From Phymorhynchus buccinoides (lineage: Eukaryota; Mollusca; Gastropoda; Neogastropoda; Raphitomidae), in contig CM065686.1 of the NCBI GenBank assembly GCA_017654935.2, forward strand, positions 27,677,743-27,741,742: 64,000 nucleotides of DNA. Reading direction: 5' to 3'. Positions 11,511 to 21,614 of the stretch are shown in pieces. Each line of letters begins with the position of its first letter. Position 1 is the stretch's first letter. The notes beneath the pieces were generated by a model. The model had not been told where the DNA came from, ran no database searches, and saw nothing but the letters and a program-made list of their open reading frames with translations. The translations under genes and the position numbers were made by a program.

Positions 11511-11632
11511 TCTAGTGTCTTGAAAACTTATTATCGATGCTGTATTGAATCTGTTCTTACTGTTTCTTTTATGTGCTGGTTTGGAAGTCTGAATGTAAGG
11601 AGTCAGCGAGTGCTGAGTGACATGGTGAATGT
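11511..11632 (+). pseudogene. LINE-A RT fragment upstream of the DIRS-B insertion
   Basis: Translates as '...SSVLKTYYRCCIESVLT', then 'FMCWFGSLNV', then 'RVLSDMVNV'. This is the conserved region just before the C-terminus of CR1/Jockey-like LINE RTs. The frame is interrupted at 11,632 by the DIRS-B 3' terminus and resumes at 19,894 with 'CSKVVSERQ', giving an uninterrupted 'MVNV/CSKVV' once DIRS-B is removed. It is not clear how far the LINE extends left of 11,511; a stop lies just upstream. Confidence 0.8.
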
Positions 11633-11856
11633 TTGATTTAGATTAATATATCTATCTATTCTATCTATATACTTACCGTTTCACTATGAACTGAGTTTAC
11701 TCTTCCAACTTGGGGCAATTGCCAAATTACCAAATACCATAGTCTAAAAAAGACTATAAATTTCTTCCCTTGGCACAGATGCTGTGCGTTTAGCCACCGG
11801 AAGTCCCATATGTAGCCACTTCCGTGGAGGCTATTTCAACTCAGGATAAATTTTCC
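11633..11856 (-). repeat. DIRS-B 3' inverted terminal repeat
   Basis: 11,676-11,856 is the near-exact reverse complement of the 5' ITR at 18,029-18,209. The outer 43 bp (11,633-11,675, 'ttgatttagattaata...') are specific to this end and are complemented by the ICR (11,911-11,969). Confidence 0.9.
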
Positions 11857-11910
11857 TGAAACTTGATCAAACAATGGTTCAAAGGTGGGAGGATGGGTGG
11901 GAACCTTTTC

Positions 11911-12008
11911 TCGTAGTGAAATGGTAAGTATATAGATAGAATAGATAGATATATTAATCTAAATCAAACAATCTATTCTATCATGTTACCGTTTCACTAC
12001 GAACTGAG
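11911..12008. repeat. DIRS-B internal complementary region
   Basis: 11,911-11,966 is the reverse complement of the outer 3' ITR (11,635-11,690). 11,969-12,008 is the reverse complement of the outer 5' ITR ('gaaacggtaacatgataga' at 18,203-18,209 and 19,875-19,888, after removing the LTR). The two halves meet at the TTT predicted to be the circle junction. Confidence 0.9.
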
Positions 12009-12232
12009 TTGATTGCCAACGAGGAGGTGGGCATAGAATCATTGTTGATGCCATCAAAAGAAACAACAACATTTTTTTAACAATACCACCCACCCGAGAG
12101 GAACCCCAATGCCGGGGTATCCATTGGTAGGTCTCCTGGAAACGGGACCACTTGTACAAATCACAAAAACCCATTCATTTCCCCAAACAAGCATGCATAT
12201 GCATACAAACCACACTACCCCAACAAGTTACC

Positions 12233-13312
12233 TTAATTCAAGGAGACCGGGGTCTGAGCCAGAACCGCCTTTTTGATGCCGAAGGTGTCGTCCTGCCTGA
12301 GGGACGAGTAGTGCCTGAGGTAGAAGCTACTGAAGGTGGACTGGGACCTCCAGTAGGCTGACTCCATGATGCTGGCCAAAGGAACCCCCTTGGTCAAGGC
12401 GAGAGAGGCACTGATAGCTCTAATCTCATGAGCCCTTATCGGGTTAAGGGGCAAGGCTGTGTCGGCATGGGTATAGGCTAATTTAATAGTAGAAATTAAC
12501 CAACGAGAAATGGTGGACTTGATTATGTCCTTTGAATATTTCTCATTCAAGGAGACGAACAGTCTCCGTCGTTGCCCCCTGAAAGAAGAAGTTCTCTTCA
12601 AATAGAACTTAATAGCTCTGACTGGACACAAGAACCTATCCTCGTCATCCTGTGAGAGGATCTGCTTAAGGCTCTGAATTGTGACAGAAGGAGAAGAGGT
12701 CTGGGAGAGCTGGTTCTTAGCCCGGAACTCTGGCAAGAAAGACAGTGTCACAGATTGGGGATTAGAACTGAACTCTATGTCCCTATCTAAACCGCTAAGA
12801 GCGTGGACGCAGCTAACACACCGAGCCGTAGCTAGGGAGACCAGAAAGACAGTCTTGAAGGTTAGCAACTTAAGCGACAATGACGACATGGGTTCGCAGA
12901 CATCCCTAAGGAACGACAGGACAAGAAAGATATCCCATTGAGGAAACCTAACCGACTGAGTAACCGAAAGGTTGCGAACTGCATCAATCACATGCGACAC
13001 CTCTATGGAGCTCGAGAATGAAGGAGACTTCTTTCCCCTGGATACAGCTACTGTATGAGCAACTGCTGCCTTGTAGCCGTTGAGAGTTTGAGCCAACAGA
13101 CCCCTATCAAAATGCAGATGAGAGAGGAATTGGGCGAACTCAGAGCCTGAAGGGTTCAGAGGAGGGATACCGTGAGACGAGCAGAAAACAAACCAAGAGG
13201 CCCACCTTAAGTCGTAAAGTTTGTTCGTACTCTGTCTCCTGGCTTTCAACATGAGGTCAATCATTCTTGGAGGAATTCCACGTGATCGCAGAGCTGACCG
13301 CATAGTAGCCAT
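12233..13312 (-). CDS. DIRS-B tyrosine recombinase (integrase)
   Basis: Integrates the DIRS circle by phage-integrase-type strand exchange; presumably acts in the nucleus. I place the start at the Met at 13,312 (359 aa), because the open frame further upstream only overlaps RNase H in another frame. That gives a 52-bp overlap with the RT/RNase H ORF end. N-terminal SAM-like domain: residues 1-120 ('KARRQSTNKLYDLRWASW', 'LNGYKAAVAH'). Catalytic core: Arg164 ('SLATARCVSC'), the H295-x-x-R298 box ('IRAHEIRAIS', preceded by Arg293) and nucleophile Tyr331 or Tyr335 ('FYLRHYS'). Length and residues are normal for DIRS recombinases and no frameshift is visible, so it may be functional. Confidence 0.9.
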   Translation of the reverse strand: MATMRSALRSRGIPPRMIDLMLKARRQSTNKLYDLRWASWFVFCSSHGIPPLNPSGSEFAQFLSHLHFDRGLLAQTLNGYKAAVAHTVAVSRGKKSPSFSSSIEVSHVIDAVRNLSVTQSVRFPQWDIFLVLSFLRDVCEPMSSLSLKLLTFKTVFLVSLATARCVSCVHALSGLDRDIEFSSNPQSVTLSFLPEFRAKNQLSQTSSPSVTIQSLKQILSQDDEDRFLCPVRAIKFYLKRTSSFRGQRRRLFVSLNEKYSKDIIKSTISRWLISTIKLAYTHADTALPLNPIRAHEIRAISASLALTKGVPLASIMESAYWRSQSTFSSFYLRHYSSLRQDDTFGIKKAVLAQTPVSLN

Positions 13313-15276
13313 GCGGTCAGCTGAAATGTCTCTGGGCTCGCGTGTCCGACTCCTGTGCGTGGCTGGAGCAGGGTGTGCTCTGTCAGGTGCAGACTGATGG
13401 GTGGCACATGGGAGAGGTTGACGAGCTCGGGGAACCACGGGCTTGACTCCCAGAGAGGGGCGATGAGGATCAAGCGTGGCTTGTCGCGGAAGTATTTCTC
13501 GAGGACTTTCGGGACTAGTGATGTCGGAGGGTAGGCGTATGCCGACATGCCTGTCCAAGGTATGGAGAAGGCGTTGCGCGCCAGTGCCTGAGGGTCCCTC
13601 ATAGGTGAAACATAAAGCTGAAGTCTTGAATTGTACTTTGTGGCGAACAAGTCCACATGAGGCTTTCCCCAGGTTTCCCACAGAGGCTGAAGAGACTGGT
13701 GCGCTATAGTCCATTCTGTCGGAAGGATCTGTCCCTTCCGGCTGAGCTGGTCCGCCAGAACGTTGAGTTTCCCGGGGACATACTCCACAGAGAGGAAGGT
13801 GTTGTTGGCCTGAGCCCACAGAAGAATCTCTTCCGCCTTCTCCGACAGGGGCACGGAGCGCGTGCCGCCCTGGCGACGCAAGTACGAAAGGGCCGTGGTG
13901 TTGTCGCCGCAGACGGTGACCCAGAAGTCCGAGAGGAGGTGAGCGAACGCTTTGAGAGCTAGGGACACTGCTTCCAGCTCTAGCAGATTGATGTGTAGGA
14001 GAGACTCCGACGGGGTCCAGACGCCTGAAACCTCCTCATCGTCTAAATGCGCTCCCCATCCAGCTGTAGATGCATCCGTGTGGAGGAATCGCTGCTGCTG
14101 CAGCGGACAGATGGGAACTGAGCTGTTGAGCCAGGAGAGACTTGTCCATTGAGCCGTAGATTCCAGGAACCAGGGGCCTAGTTCCATCTGGTGATCGAGA
14201 GGCACATGGGAGATCGCCCTGGCTGCAAGATGGCGTTGAAGAGGCCTCTTGTGAACTCTGGCGAGAGGGAGTAGGTCTGCTACGGACTCCATCAGGCCGA
14301 GAAGCCGAAGAAGCTGACGGGCTGAAGCCGAGGTTTTCTGTCTGAGGAGGGACACTGAACTCAGGAGGTTGTGGACTCGCTCCTGAGACGGGTGGACACA
14401 GAACCGCACTGAATCGAACACCATCCCTAGGTAAGAGAAGGTGGTCGAGGGGACGAGGTCCGACTTCTTTTCGTGGATCTTGAAGCCCAAGGACCGAGAA
14501 AGTTCTATCAGAATGTTTGTCTGGGACTGACACAAGCTTCATGAAGAGGCCAGAAGGAGCCAATCGTCGAGGTAGATGCGCAGGCGAAGGGACTTCGCCC
14601 TGGCAAGGCGGGCTAACTCCTTGACGACTCTTGTGAAGATCCAAGGGGCTGGGGACAGTCCAAACGGAAGGGCCACAAACTGGTACGTTCGTTCTTGCCA
14701 GACGAACCTCAGGAAGCGATGGCGCGAAGGATGAATGGCCACATGAAAGTAGGCGTCCCTGAGGTCGATGGAAGTCGACCAATCGTTGGGGTGAATTGCA
14801 AGACGGATGGAAGCTGCTGTTTCCATCTTGAATTTGGGGGTCCGGATGAATCTGTTCAGGGGGGAGAGGTCCAGGACTGGACGGAACTCCCCATTCTTCT
14901 TGGGGACCACAAAAAGTCTTGAGTAAAACCACGGGTCCGAGGGGACCACTTGGACGATGGCTGACTTCTGGAGAAGCGACTCGACTTCCTTTTGAAGGGC
15001 GTTGAACTTCGCTTGGTCCGTGGGAGGGGGAAAGGAGATGGGGGAGGAAGACAGGGGAGGTTCCTGAACAAACTGGAACCGGAAGCCTGCCCGCACGACC
15101 TGAAGGATCCAGGGGCTCGAGACCAAGTGTTCCCATGCTGGAAGGCATTTCAGCAGAGAACCTGCACTTGAGTCGGCCATGAGTCCCGGATCCCCCAAAG
15201 GTGGTACGGGCTTTACTGAAAAGGCTGCTTCTGTCCCACGAACGGCGCTCGGGAACGCCGAGCAGAGCCGGGCCAA
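13261..15276 (-). pseudogene. DIRS-B reverse transcriptase / RNase H with one in-frame TGA
   Basis: One frame of 672 codons, broken only by a TGA at 14,539-14,541, directly after the RT active site. RT: 'RPVLDLSPLNRFI', 'TSIDLRDAYFHVAIHP' (motif A), 'ALPFGLSPAPWIFTR' (motif B), 'RIYLDDWLLLASS' (YLDD near residue 236), then the stop, then 'FSYLGMVFDSV'. RNase H: Asp about 401 ('LHTDASTAGW'), Glu ('LLELEAV'), Asp about 458 ('CGDNTTALSY') and Asp in 'LNVLADQLSR'. The conserved DIRS region after RNase H ('VDLFATKYNSRLQLYVSP') follows. The true start is uncertain; the 5' end overlaps ORF1 by 64 bp in another frame. The stop makes it formally a pseudogene unless read through. Confidence 0.9.
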
Positions 15277-17795
15277 CCAGAGCGCCGTCCCGAGGACAAG
15301 CCCCTACGGGGGTTGGAGGGAGTCTGGAATTGTTGAGGAGGGCGAGAAGACTGAGCCGGAGGTCGGAAGGACTGCTGGTGGTAGGAGCGACCTCTGGAAG
15401 ACATGCCCCAAGCAGGGGAGTAGCTAGGACGCCTCTGACCAGGACGGTGACGTTTTGCCGGCGGGGGAGTGGGTTCACTGTTTGCTGAACGACGAGCCCA
15501 ACTCATGAGGTGCTCCTGAGACAAATCATGCCTCCTCTTCTTGGCCTGATCCAATACCTCCTTGAGGGAGGCCGGGTGAAATGTAGAAGATGGTGTAGAA
15601 GCACAAGACCTGATCTTCGCCCTTTCCTCACCAGAGAGCGACACCGACGAATTATCCAGCACAGAGTCCCTGAAGAGAGCAGCAAGCTGAGTCTTTGAAG
15701 AAGCGGAGACATAGGAGATGGCATTGACTGCCTGACTAAGAGAAGCGAGTGCCACACCAAGAGCCCGTTCGTCAATGTCCGGTTTCAGTTTGAAGTCCTC
15801 AGGGTGTTTCGTAGCCGTAGAGCCCACGATTTGCGGCAGGGACTGGAGCATAGAAGTTGCCAGTGATGATGCCCTCAGAATAGAGAACACAGAACGTTCC
15901 AGGTTGTTGAACGCCTGTAGAGAGGTGTGGATCTTGGAACGCTTGCCACGGAAACCCAACATGGACCGCTCCATTGGAGAGACTTCTGAGAAGGACGGAA
16001 TAGGCACGAAGGATTTCGCCAGCTGGAAGGGTGGGTAAAACTCCTTCTTAGAGAACAGTCCAGAAGCAGAGGGGACCGGTTCTGGAGTAAACGTGGCGGA
16101 CGGAGTGTCTTCATCCTCCATTTGCACCGGTGCAGGGCTGGTCCACAACTCAGAGTCCGATCGCTGAATAATGCGACGGATGAAGGGTGACGTATGCAGG
16201 GCAAGAAGAGTCTCTTTCTCAGCTTGGAACTGCCCGAACGGGGTTGGCTGATCGGGCTGTTTGTTCGGGACTTGAGTCAACGGCTTGATGTCACTACAGA
16301 ACGGTTGAAGAATACTCAAGTAGGCTTGATGTTTGCCAGAAGAGGGGATAGAGTCCATCTGAACCGGTGGTTCAAACTGCGCATTCTCGAGGTCTTGCAT
16401 GTAAGACCGTTCTGACCCGTGAAAGTCGCTTTGAGAGGCTTGATCAAGGTTCCTGTGGACGTCTTGAGAGTAGGGACGCCCTTCTGGGTCAACCATGCTC
16501 TCGAAGTCATGATAGTCATCATATTCTGATGGGTAAAATTCTTCGTCCATGGATGGAATTTTCCGAGAGTGCGCTCCCTGTCCGTTTGAGCGAGTAGCAT
16601 GATATCCATCCGTTGTGGAAGGAAATCCATCCGTTGGAACTCTCTTTGACGGTATGTCACGGTCCGTTGACTGGCCAGGGACAGAGGCCGTTGTGTTGCC
16701 GTCCGTGTGGCTCTGGGTGCACGGAACGGGGCCATCATGACGGGTGCCGTCGTGTCGATTGCCGCCGTAGCGGTTGCCGTCGTAGCGGCTGTATTCGTAG
16801 CGGTCCCCGTCAGAACCGTAGCCGTCGTAGCGGCTGCCATCATGGCGGCTATCGTTGGACGGGTAGCGGGTAGCGGATAGCGGGTACTGGGTCGGCCGTG
16901 TCCCGAAGGGCACGGTTGCCGCGAACGGCTGCTGAGAGCTAGCGGTCACGGCAATGGTGTTTGTTCCGTTCCGGACCGAGTGGCATGTTCTATTGTTATC
17001 ATGCTCCGAGTACGCTCTTTTTCTTCCGCTGTACTGGGGGAGAGACTGGGTTTCCGTAGCCATTTTGTGCCCGTGAGGGTCATGCACCGTATCCCGTTCG
17101 TGCCCGTAAGGGTCATGCCCGTGCGGGCGGTTTTTACACTCACGTGTCCGAGAAGTTTCACCCGGGTGAAGATGAGCAGAACGGCGCTGGGTGGCCGTGC
17201 GGGGACCCATGGGGGCCGGAGACCTGTCGAAGTAGACTGTATCATGTTCCTCAGGACACACAGAAATGCCAGTGTGCCGTTCCCTGTGGGCCAACTGAGT
17301 CGACGACATGACGGATGGAAATTCTTCTTTCACGGCGAAACAATCTTGGGAATGCTCAGAGAAAGTGTCCATGCAAGAAGGGTCAACTGGGTAACCCGCT
17401 TCGTCCGTGAGAGGTCCCTGTGTAGATCGTTCAGTTTGTCCAGTCATTTTCGAGGTGGGCCCTGGTTCGACTAAAAGAGCGGACAGAGAAGAGGAGGGGA
17501 CCAAAACCATGCCCTTGCTTTTGAAACCCGCTATCATCTCGTCAACAAGAGAGCTAGAATCCACTACCGTAATGACCTGCTCCTGAGAAACACTAGGAGA
17601 AGGAAGAGCCGCAGGAGAGGGGGATGAACCGCTTTTCTTAGAACTAGACGACCTGTGCTTAGCCTCTTTCTGACTAGACGAACGACTAGAAGAAGAACTA
17701 GCAGGAAGGAACTTGCCCTTCTCATCCCGTTTGGGATTGAGAGGGTCAGAAGAAACACCAGACTTAGTCGTGAGAACCGGGTCGACAGAAGACAT
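15213..17795 (-). CDS. DIRS-B ORF1 (gag-like protein)
   Basis: 860 aa, uninterrupted, starting with 'MSSVDPVLTTKSG'. The N-terminus (residues 1-90) is Ser/Lys-rich. The centre (about 220-400) is a low-complexity Arg/Tyr/Asp/Gly repeat region ('RYDGYGSDGDRYEYSRY'). The C-terminal third has a helical conserved region ('ERALGVALASLSQAV', 'TQLAALFRDSVLDNSS') also present in DIRS-A, followed by a basic tail ('PPAKRHRPGQRRPS') with many Arg, Gln and Pro. DIRS ORF1 proteins have no assigned enzyme activity; by position and composition this is the nucleic-acid-binding or particle protein. Its first 149 codons are repeated at 34,009-34,455 and, inverted, at 40,321-40,768, where the rest is deleted. 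Confidence 0.85.
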   Translation of the reverse strand: MSSVDPVLTTKSGVSSDPLNPKRDEKGKFLPASSSSSRSSSQKEAKHRSSSSKKSGSSPSPAALPSPSVSQEQVITVVDSSSLVDEMIAGFKSKGMVLVPSSSLSALLVEPGPTSKMTGQTERSTQGPLTDEAGYPVDPSCMDTFSEHSQDCFAVKEEFPSVMSSTQLAHRERHTGISVCPEEHDTVYFDRSPAPMGPRTATQRRSAHLHPGETSRTRECKNRPHGHDPYGHERDTVHDPHGHKMATETQSLPQYSGRKRAYSEHDNNRTCHSVRNGTNTIAVTASSQQPFAATVPFGTRPTQYPLSATRYPSNDSRHDGSRYDGYGSDGDRYEYSRYDGNRYGGNRHDGTRHDGPVPCTQSHTDGNTTASVPGQSTDRDIPSKRVPTDGFPSTTDGYHATRSNGQGAHSRKIPSMDEEFYPSEYDDYHDFESMVDPEGRPYSQDVHRNLDQASQSDFHGSERSYMQDLENAQFEPPVQMDSIPSSGKHQAYLSILQPFCSDIKPLTQVPNKQPDQPTPFGQFQAEKETLLALHTSPFIRRIIQRSDSELWTSPAPVQMEDEDTPSATFTPEPVPSASGLFSKKEFYPPFQLAKSFVPIPSFSEVSPMERSMLGFRGKRSKIHTSLQAFNNLERSVFSILRASSLATSMLQSLPQIVGSTATKHPEDFKLKPDIDERALGVALASLSQAVNAISYVSASSKTQLAALFRDSVLDNSSVSLSGEERAKIRSCASTPSSTFHPASLKEVLDQAKKRRHDLSQEHLMSWARRSANSEPTPPPAKRHRPGQRRPSYSPAWGMSSRGRSYHQQSFRPPAQSSRPPQQFQTPSNPRRGLSSGRRSGWPGSARRSRAPFVGQKQPFQ

Positions 17796-18028
17796 GCTGT
17801 CACTAGTGTCAGGGGCAACGACCGAACGACCAGTTCACACAATTTCAAAAATCAATATATCACCAAATACACAAGAAACAAATCAAATATTACTTCTAAA
17901 ACACTAGCCGACCAAACCTGCACCCCAATGGGGTATGGGAACACAGATAAAGGCGGGATGGCAAAGAAATCCAAAGTTTAAAGCAATAAAAAACAGAGAG
18001 GGAAGAAAAAGATGGCGCCCCAAAAGTT

Positions 18029-18209
18029 GGAAAATTTATTCTGAGTTGAAATAGCCTCCACGGAAGTGGCTACATATGGGACTTCCGGTGGCTAAACGCA
18101 CAGCATCTGTGCCAAGGGAAGAAATTTATAGTCTTTTTTAGACTATGGTATTTGGTAATTTGGCAATTGCCCCAAGTTGGAAGAGTAAACTCAGTTCGTA
18201 GTGAAACGG
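18029..18209 (-). repeat. DIRS-B 5' inverted terminal repeat (inner part)
   Basis: Reverse complement of 11,676-11,856, with a few mismatches. It is cut at 18,209 by the LTR insertion; the last 24 bp continue at 19,870-19,893 ('aacggtaacatgatagaat...'). The 5-bp AACGG is duplicated on both sides of the LTR. Confidence 0.9.
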
Positions 18210-19869
18210 TGTGACGTAAGTGTCCCGCGCGACCCGCTTTCTTTATTTCTTATCTACACCCCCCCCCCCCCCCTTTCTCCCCTCCCCCCCCCCCCCCCCT
18301 CTCTCCTTTTCATTTCTCTGTCCGGCCGCCACGTTAATTGCCACCCACCATCTAAAGAACGCCGAATAAGGCAATTATCTCTTTGAAGCAAGATCTATCT
18401 ACCCATCACAAGAAAGTGACAACCACGGTTATCTCCCTTTGAAGATGGTTTTGCCGTTCCGAGCACGAGAAGGATTTGAATGTCAGCACGTGATAAGGAT
18501 GTAATAGGCGCGTGATTGTTCGGTACATTTAGAACAGCATCTTGTGACGTGTGGACTGTAATACACCAATAGCAGGCTTTCATTGTTTGAAAGTGAAGGC
18601 TATAATTGGCGTAGTGAGAAAAAGTTTTTCACACAAGACGCTGAAACTGACTAGAGCAACACCTCTCCCAGCCAGAATAGCCCACCTAGTAAGTCTTATT
18701 GATGACTGGTGATTGAGACTGGTTGTTTGTTTGACTCTAGTTTTGATCTAGATCCTATGTTCAATGATGAATAAGGAGTAGATAGATATGCTATAGAAAA
18801 GAAGTGGTAAACATTCTATTCTATTTATGTGCACTGATTATTTGTGTGTGTGTGTTTTTGACTTGAACACTTTTGGTACCAGAACCGGAGTTTATGCCTA
18901 CTAACCCTTTTGTCTATTTTTAGTAGGAAACCTATGGGCCGCAATCTTGCACTTTATGATACCATTCCTTTCCAGGTGTTGGATGGAGAGTGATGATGGA
19001 TTGATCACCTTTTATGTTTTTCTGATCTCAGTTTGTTAACTGAAATTCAGTTTATTTATTAAATAGTGCTATTGTACAAGGGAAGCCTTCTAGCCGGTTG
19101 GGATTCACTAATGCCCTGCCGACTGAAGCCCCTTGTCTCTAAGCCATAGAGATCTACATCCACCTTCTCCTGTGATTATCAGCAGGGCATCGTGGGCCGG
19201 AAGATCATCCCGGACTCCACCAAGCACCAAGACGGGATCGCCGCCAAGACGACACGCACCCAGAATCCGCGAGGAGACCACGCCTGAACCGTGCCATCCC
19301 GCGAAGCCGTAACCGGAACGACTGGGAGCTACTCTCACCTGACGAGCAAGCCCAGAACTTCAAACAGCTAAGTCCACCTGACTGCGCCAATCATTTGAAC
19401 TTTCCTACGGACACCGAAGATAATTAGTAACCCTTCCGGCATGGGGCGAACCTTATAGAAAGACAAAAGTCTTGTGAATCCTTTCGGATTTCATTGTTTT
19501 TTTATCCATATTTTGTTTTGGCGCCATTGAGCTGCTTTATTATTATTGTTGCATAATCTTATGCAGATTTTGGGAGTAAATAAAATACAAGTGTCAAATA
19601 ATCCTGAACCCTTTGGTCAGACTGATGAGAGTGGGAGTCTTGTAATTTCATGTAAAACCCTACTACTCTCTGTCTGCCATTTAGAGCAATTCAACCACTT
19701 GTATTTCTTACAACCATACGAGCCAGAACCCGGGCACAAATATAAATTTATTAGATGAAAAGGGGCCGGGAAAGTTGCTCATCTCCCATACCCTAGAGAA
19801 GTGGGCTAAAGGCAAATTTTCTAAAGTCTTCCCTAGGGACTTAGCCTTTTAACCCATTACCTCATCACA
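18210..19869 (+). mobile_element. Solo LTR of a Gypsy-type retrotransposon
   Basis: 1,660 bp, from TGTGACG to CATCACA (imperfect terminal inverted repeat TGTGACG/CGTCACA in the sister copies), flanked by the 5-bp duplication AACGG (18,205-18,209 and 19,870-19,874). It is the same LTR that bounds the complete element at 27,735-33,593 and 41,184-47,052, at the same insertion point. This copy therefore lost its interior by LTR-LTR recombination. It contains a poly-C tract at 18,257-18,299. Open frames inside it (for example 19,108-19,390, minus) recur in all LTR copies but show no domain. Confidence 0.93.
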
Positions 19870-19893
19870 AACGGTAACATGATAGAATAGATT

Positions 19894-20524
19894 GTGTGCA
19901 GCAAGGTTGTGAGTGAAAGGCAAAAGAGTCTGGAAGTGTTGTATGCTGAGCGAGTGGTGCGAAAGGCCAAGCAGATAGCGACTGATGAGTGTCATGTTCT
20001 TGCCCACCATTATGAACTTTTGCCATCAGGACGCAGGTATCGAACTTTCAAACTAAAATCACGGGCACAAAAAACTTTCCTACCACGTTCTATCCATCTC
20101 TTAAATTCATGATTCATTTTTCTCTCTCTCTCTCTCTCTCTCTCACTCTCTCTCTCTCTCTCTCAGTCGTTATTCTATCTTGTTCTGATTGAAACAGCTA
20201 GCTGACTGCAGTAATTGTTAAATGTTAATGTGTAGAGATACTATTATCATCTGTATTGATGTGTGTGTATTGATTGTTGATGACGAGAAGTATTCCAAAA
20301 ATGTTATTTGATTGACTGTTATAAGTTAATAATGGTTACTCTGTTTTAAATGTGCACATTGCTAAGTTCATGTAATGGATTTTAATAATGATTTGATTGG
20401 TATAATTTTGTTTCACATGTTTGATTAATGTTCTTTCAGTTATGTTGTATCTCTGTCATGTTGTTGCACCTAACCTGAATTTATCTTTTGGAGATATTAA
20501 AGTATACTTGAACTTGAACTTGAA
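19894..20524 (+). pseudogene. LINE-A 3' end (RT C-terminus and 3' UTR)
   Basis: 19,896-20,112 encodes the last 72 residues of a CR1/L2/Jockey-like RT, ending 'HYELLPSGRRYRTF', 'LPRSIHLLNS', stop. The 3' UTR contains a CT microsatellite (20,119-20,165) and ends 'gagatattaaagtatacttg' with a short (ACTTGA)n tail at 20,505-20,524, a typical CR1-group 3' end. The upstream part of the ORF is at 11,511-11,632, on the other side of DIRS-B. Confidence 0.85.
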
Positions 20525-21199
20525 GAAGTTTACTTCACTCAAATTACTCGGCATATACATTGACAACAACTTATCCTGGTCAAAACACATGGACATTCTG
20601 TCCAAGAAAATTTCAAAAAAAGTATTTCAGCTCAATAGAATAAAACACTTTTTAGATCAACATACTCGTAGACTTTTTTTCCATGCCTATATCCAACCTG
20701 ATATTGATTATGCATCAACATGTTGGGATTCAGCTAGTAAAAACACACTCAAACATGTTGAAAGATTATATAAACGCTCTCTTAAACTCATACTCCTTAA
20801 ATCGTCATCCCTAGAAACCAATGACTATAAAGAACTTAACATTCTACCATTTGATTTGAAATGCCTACTAAATAAAGGTACCCTTATGTACAAGATCATA
20901 AATAAGTTAGCACCAAAATATTTTATTACTAAATTTAAAGTCCATACAATTCGAAGCAAAACCAAATTAACAATGCCCCGCCCCAGAACAGATCTATATA
21001 AATCATCCCTTACATTCTCAGGTGGTAAATTGTGGAACGACCTCCCTGATAATCTAAAAAATAAAACTAGCGTATCTTCCTTTCGAAAATCTTATCACAA
21101 GTTCCTAATGGAGAATCTTGTTTATCAATAATTAATGAGTTTTACTACAAACGTTACCAATGCCATCAGCTTATGCCTAGATTCTTATAAATCTCTCGT

Positions 21200-21245
<46 letters not shown>

Positions 21246-21600
21246 TCCCATCTTATCTTATAATGGTTTTTTTTTGTTCTTCCTTAAAAGTGGTTTTATT
21301 CTGAAAAATTGTCATTATCTCAAAATTGTTTCCCTTTTTTCGTACTCAATTTAAACTACCAATTCAAGTGCACCACTGTTAAGTATTATCCATGTTTGCT
21401 TTAATTCCCATTTTTGATATCTTTTTCAATTATTTCATGTGCCAATTTTTGTTCCATTTTCTTGACTTGATTGTTTTATGTCAAATTTTCTTTGCTTGAT
21501 GCATAGTATGAATGTGTGAGTGAGAGGGCAAGGTGTAAAGAAGCTATTGTAGCTTATCCTTTTTACCCTCAATAAAACATTCGTATTCGTATGTATTTCA
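20525..21600 (+). pseudogene. LINE-B 3' end (RT C-terminus and 3' UTR)
   Basis: Open to 21,131 (about 200 codons): 'LLGIYIDNNLSWSKHM', 'FFHAYIQPDIDYASTCWD', 'LYKRSLKLILLKSSS', 'GGKLWNDLPDNLKNKTSV'. This is the thumb and C-terminal region of a CR1/Jockey-like RT. The 5' part is absent; it begins exactly where the LINE-A tail ends. The 3' UTR has a CT microsatellite (21,201-21,240) and ends 'cctcaataaaacattcgt' plus an ATTCGT repeat at about 21,595. The palindrome-arm copies carry a frameshift near 27,000 and 47,790 that this copy lacks. Confidence 0.85.
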
Positions 21601-21614
21601 TATTTCTCTCTCTC

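Larger units (their letters stand above)
11633..19895 (-). mobile_element. DIRS-B: nearly complete DIRS1-like retrotransposon, interrupted by a solo LTR
   Basis: Complete DIRS1 architecture on the minus strand: 5' ITR (18,029-18,209 continuing at 19,870-19,893), ORF1 (15,213-17,795), RT/RNase H (13,261-15,276, one stop), tyrosine recombinase (12,233-13,312), ICR (11,911-12,008) and 3' ITR (11,633-11,856). The three genes use three different frames with short overlaps. Removing it and one GT dinucleotide restores the LINE-A reading frame ('aatGT' left flank, 'GTgtgcagc' right flank), so it inserted without a target duplication, as expected for a tyrosine recombinase. The solo LTR at 18,210-19,869 is a later insertion. 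Confidence 0.92.

Noticed and set aside
11633..11969. Separate 335-bp MITE with long inverted repeats
   Set aside because: The inverted repeat is explained by the DIRS 3' ITR and ICR, which are complementary by design.
13313..13819. Upstream extension of the DIRS-B recombinase frame to 528 aa
   Set aside because: This part overlaps RNase H in a different frame and shows no recombinase similarity; the Met at 13,312 fits the family length.
19108..19390. Conserved small ORFs inside the LTR (repeated at 28,213, 32,417, 42,088 and 46,291)
   Set aside because: Conserved only because the LTR is repeated; no domain, and LTRs are normally non-coding.
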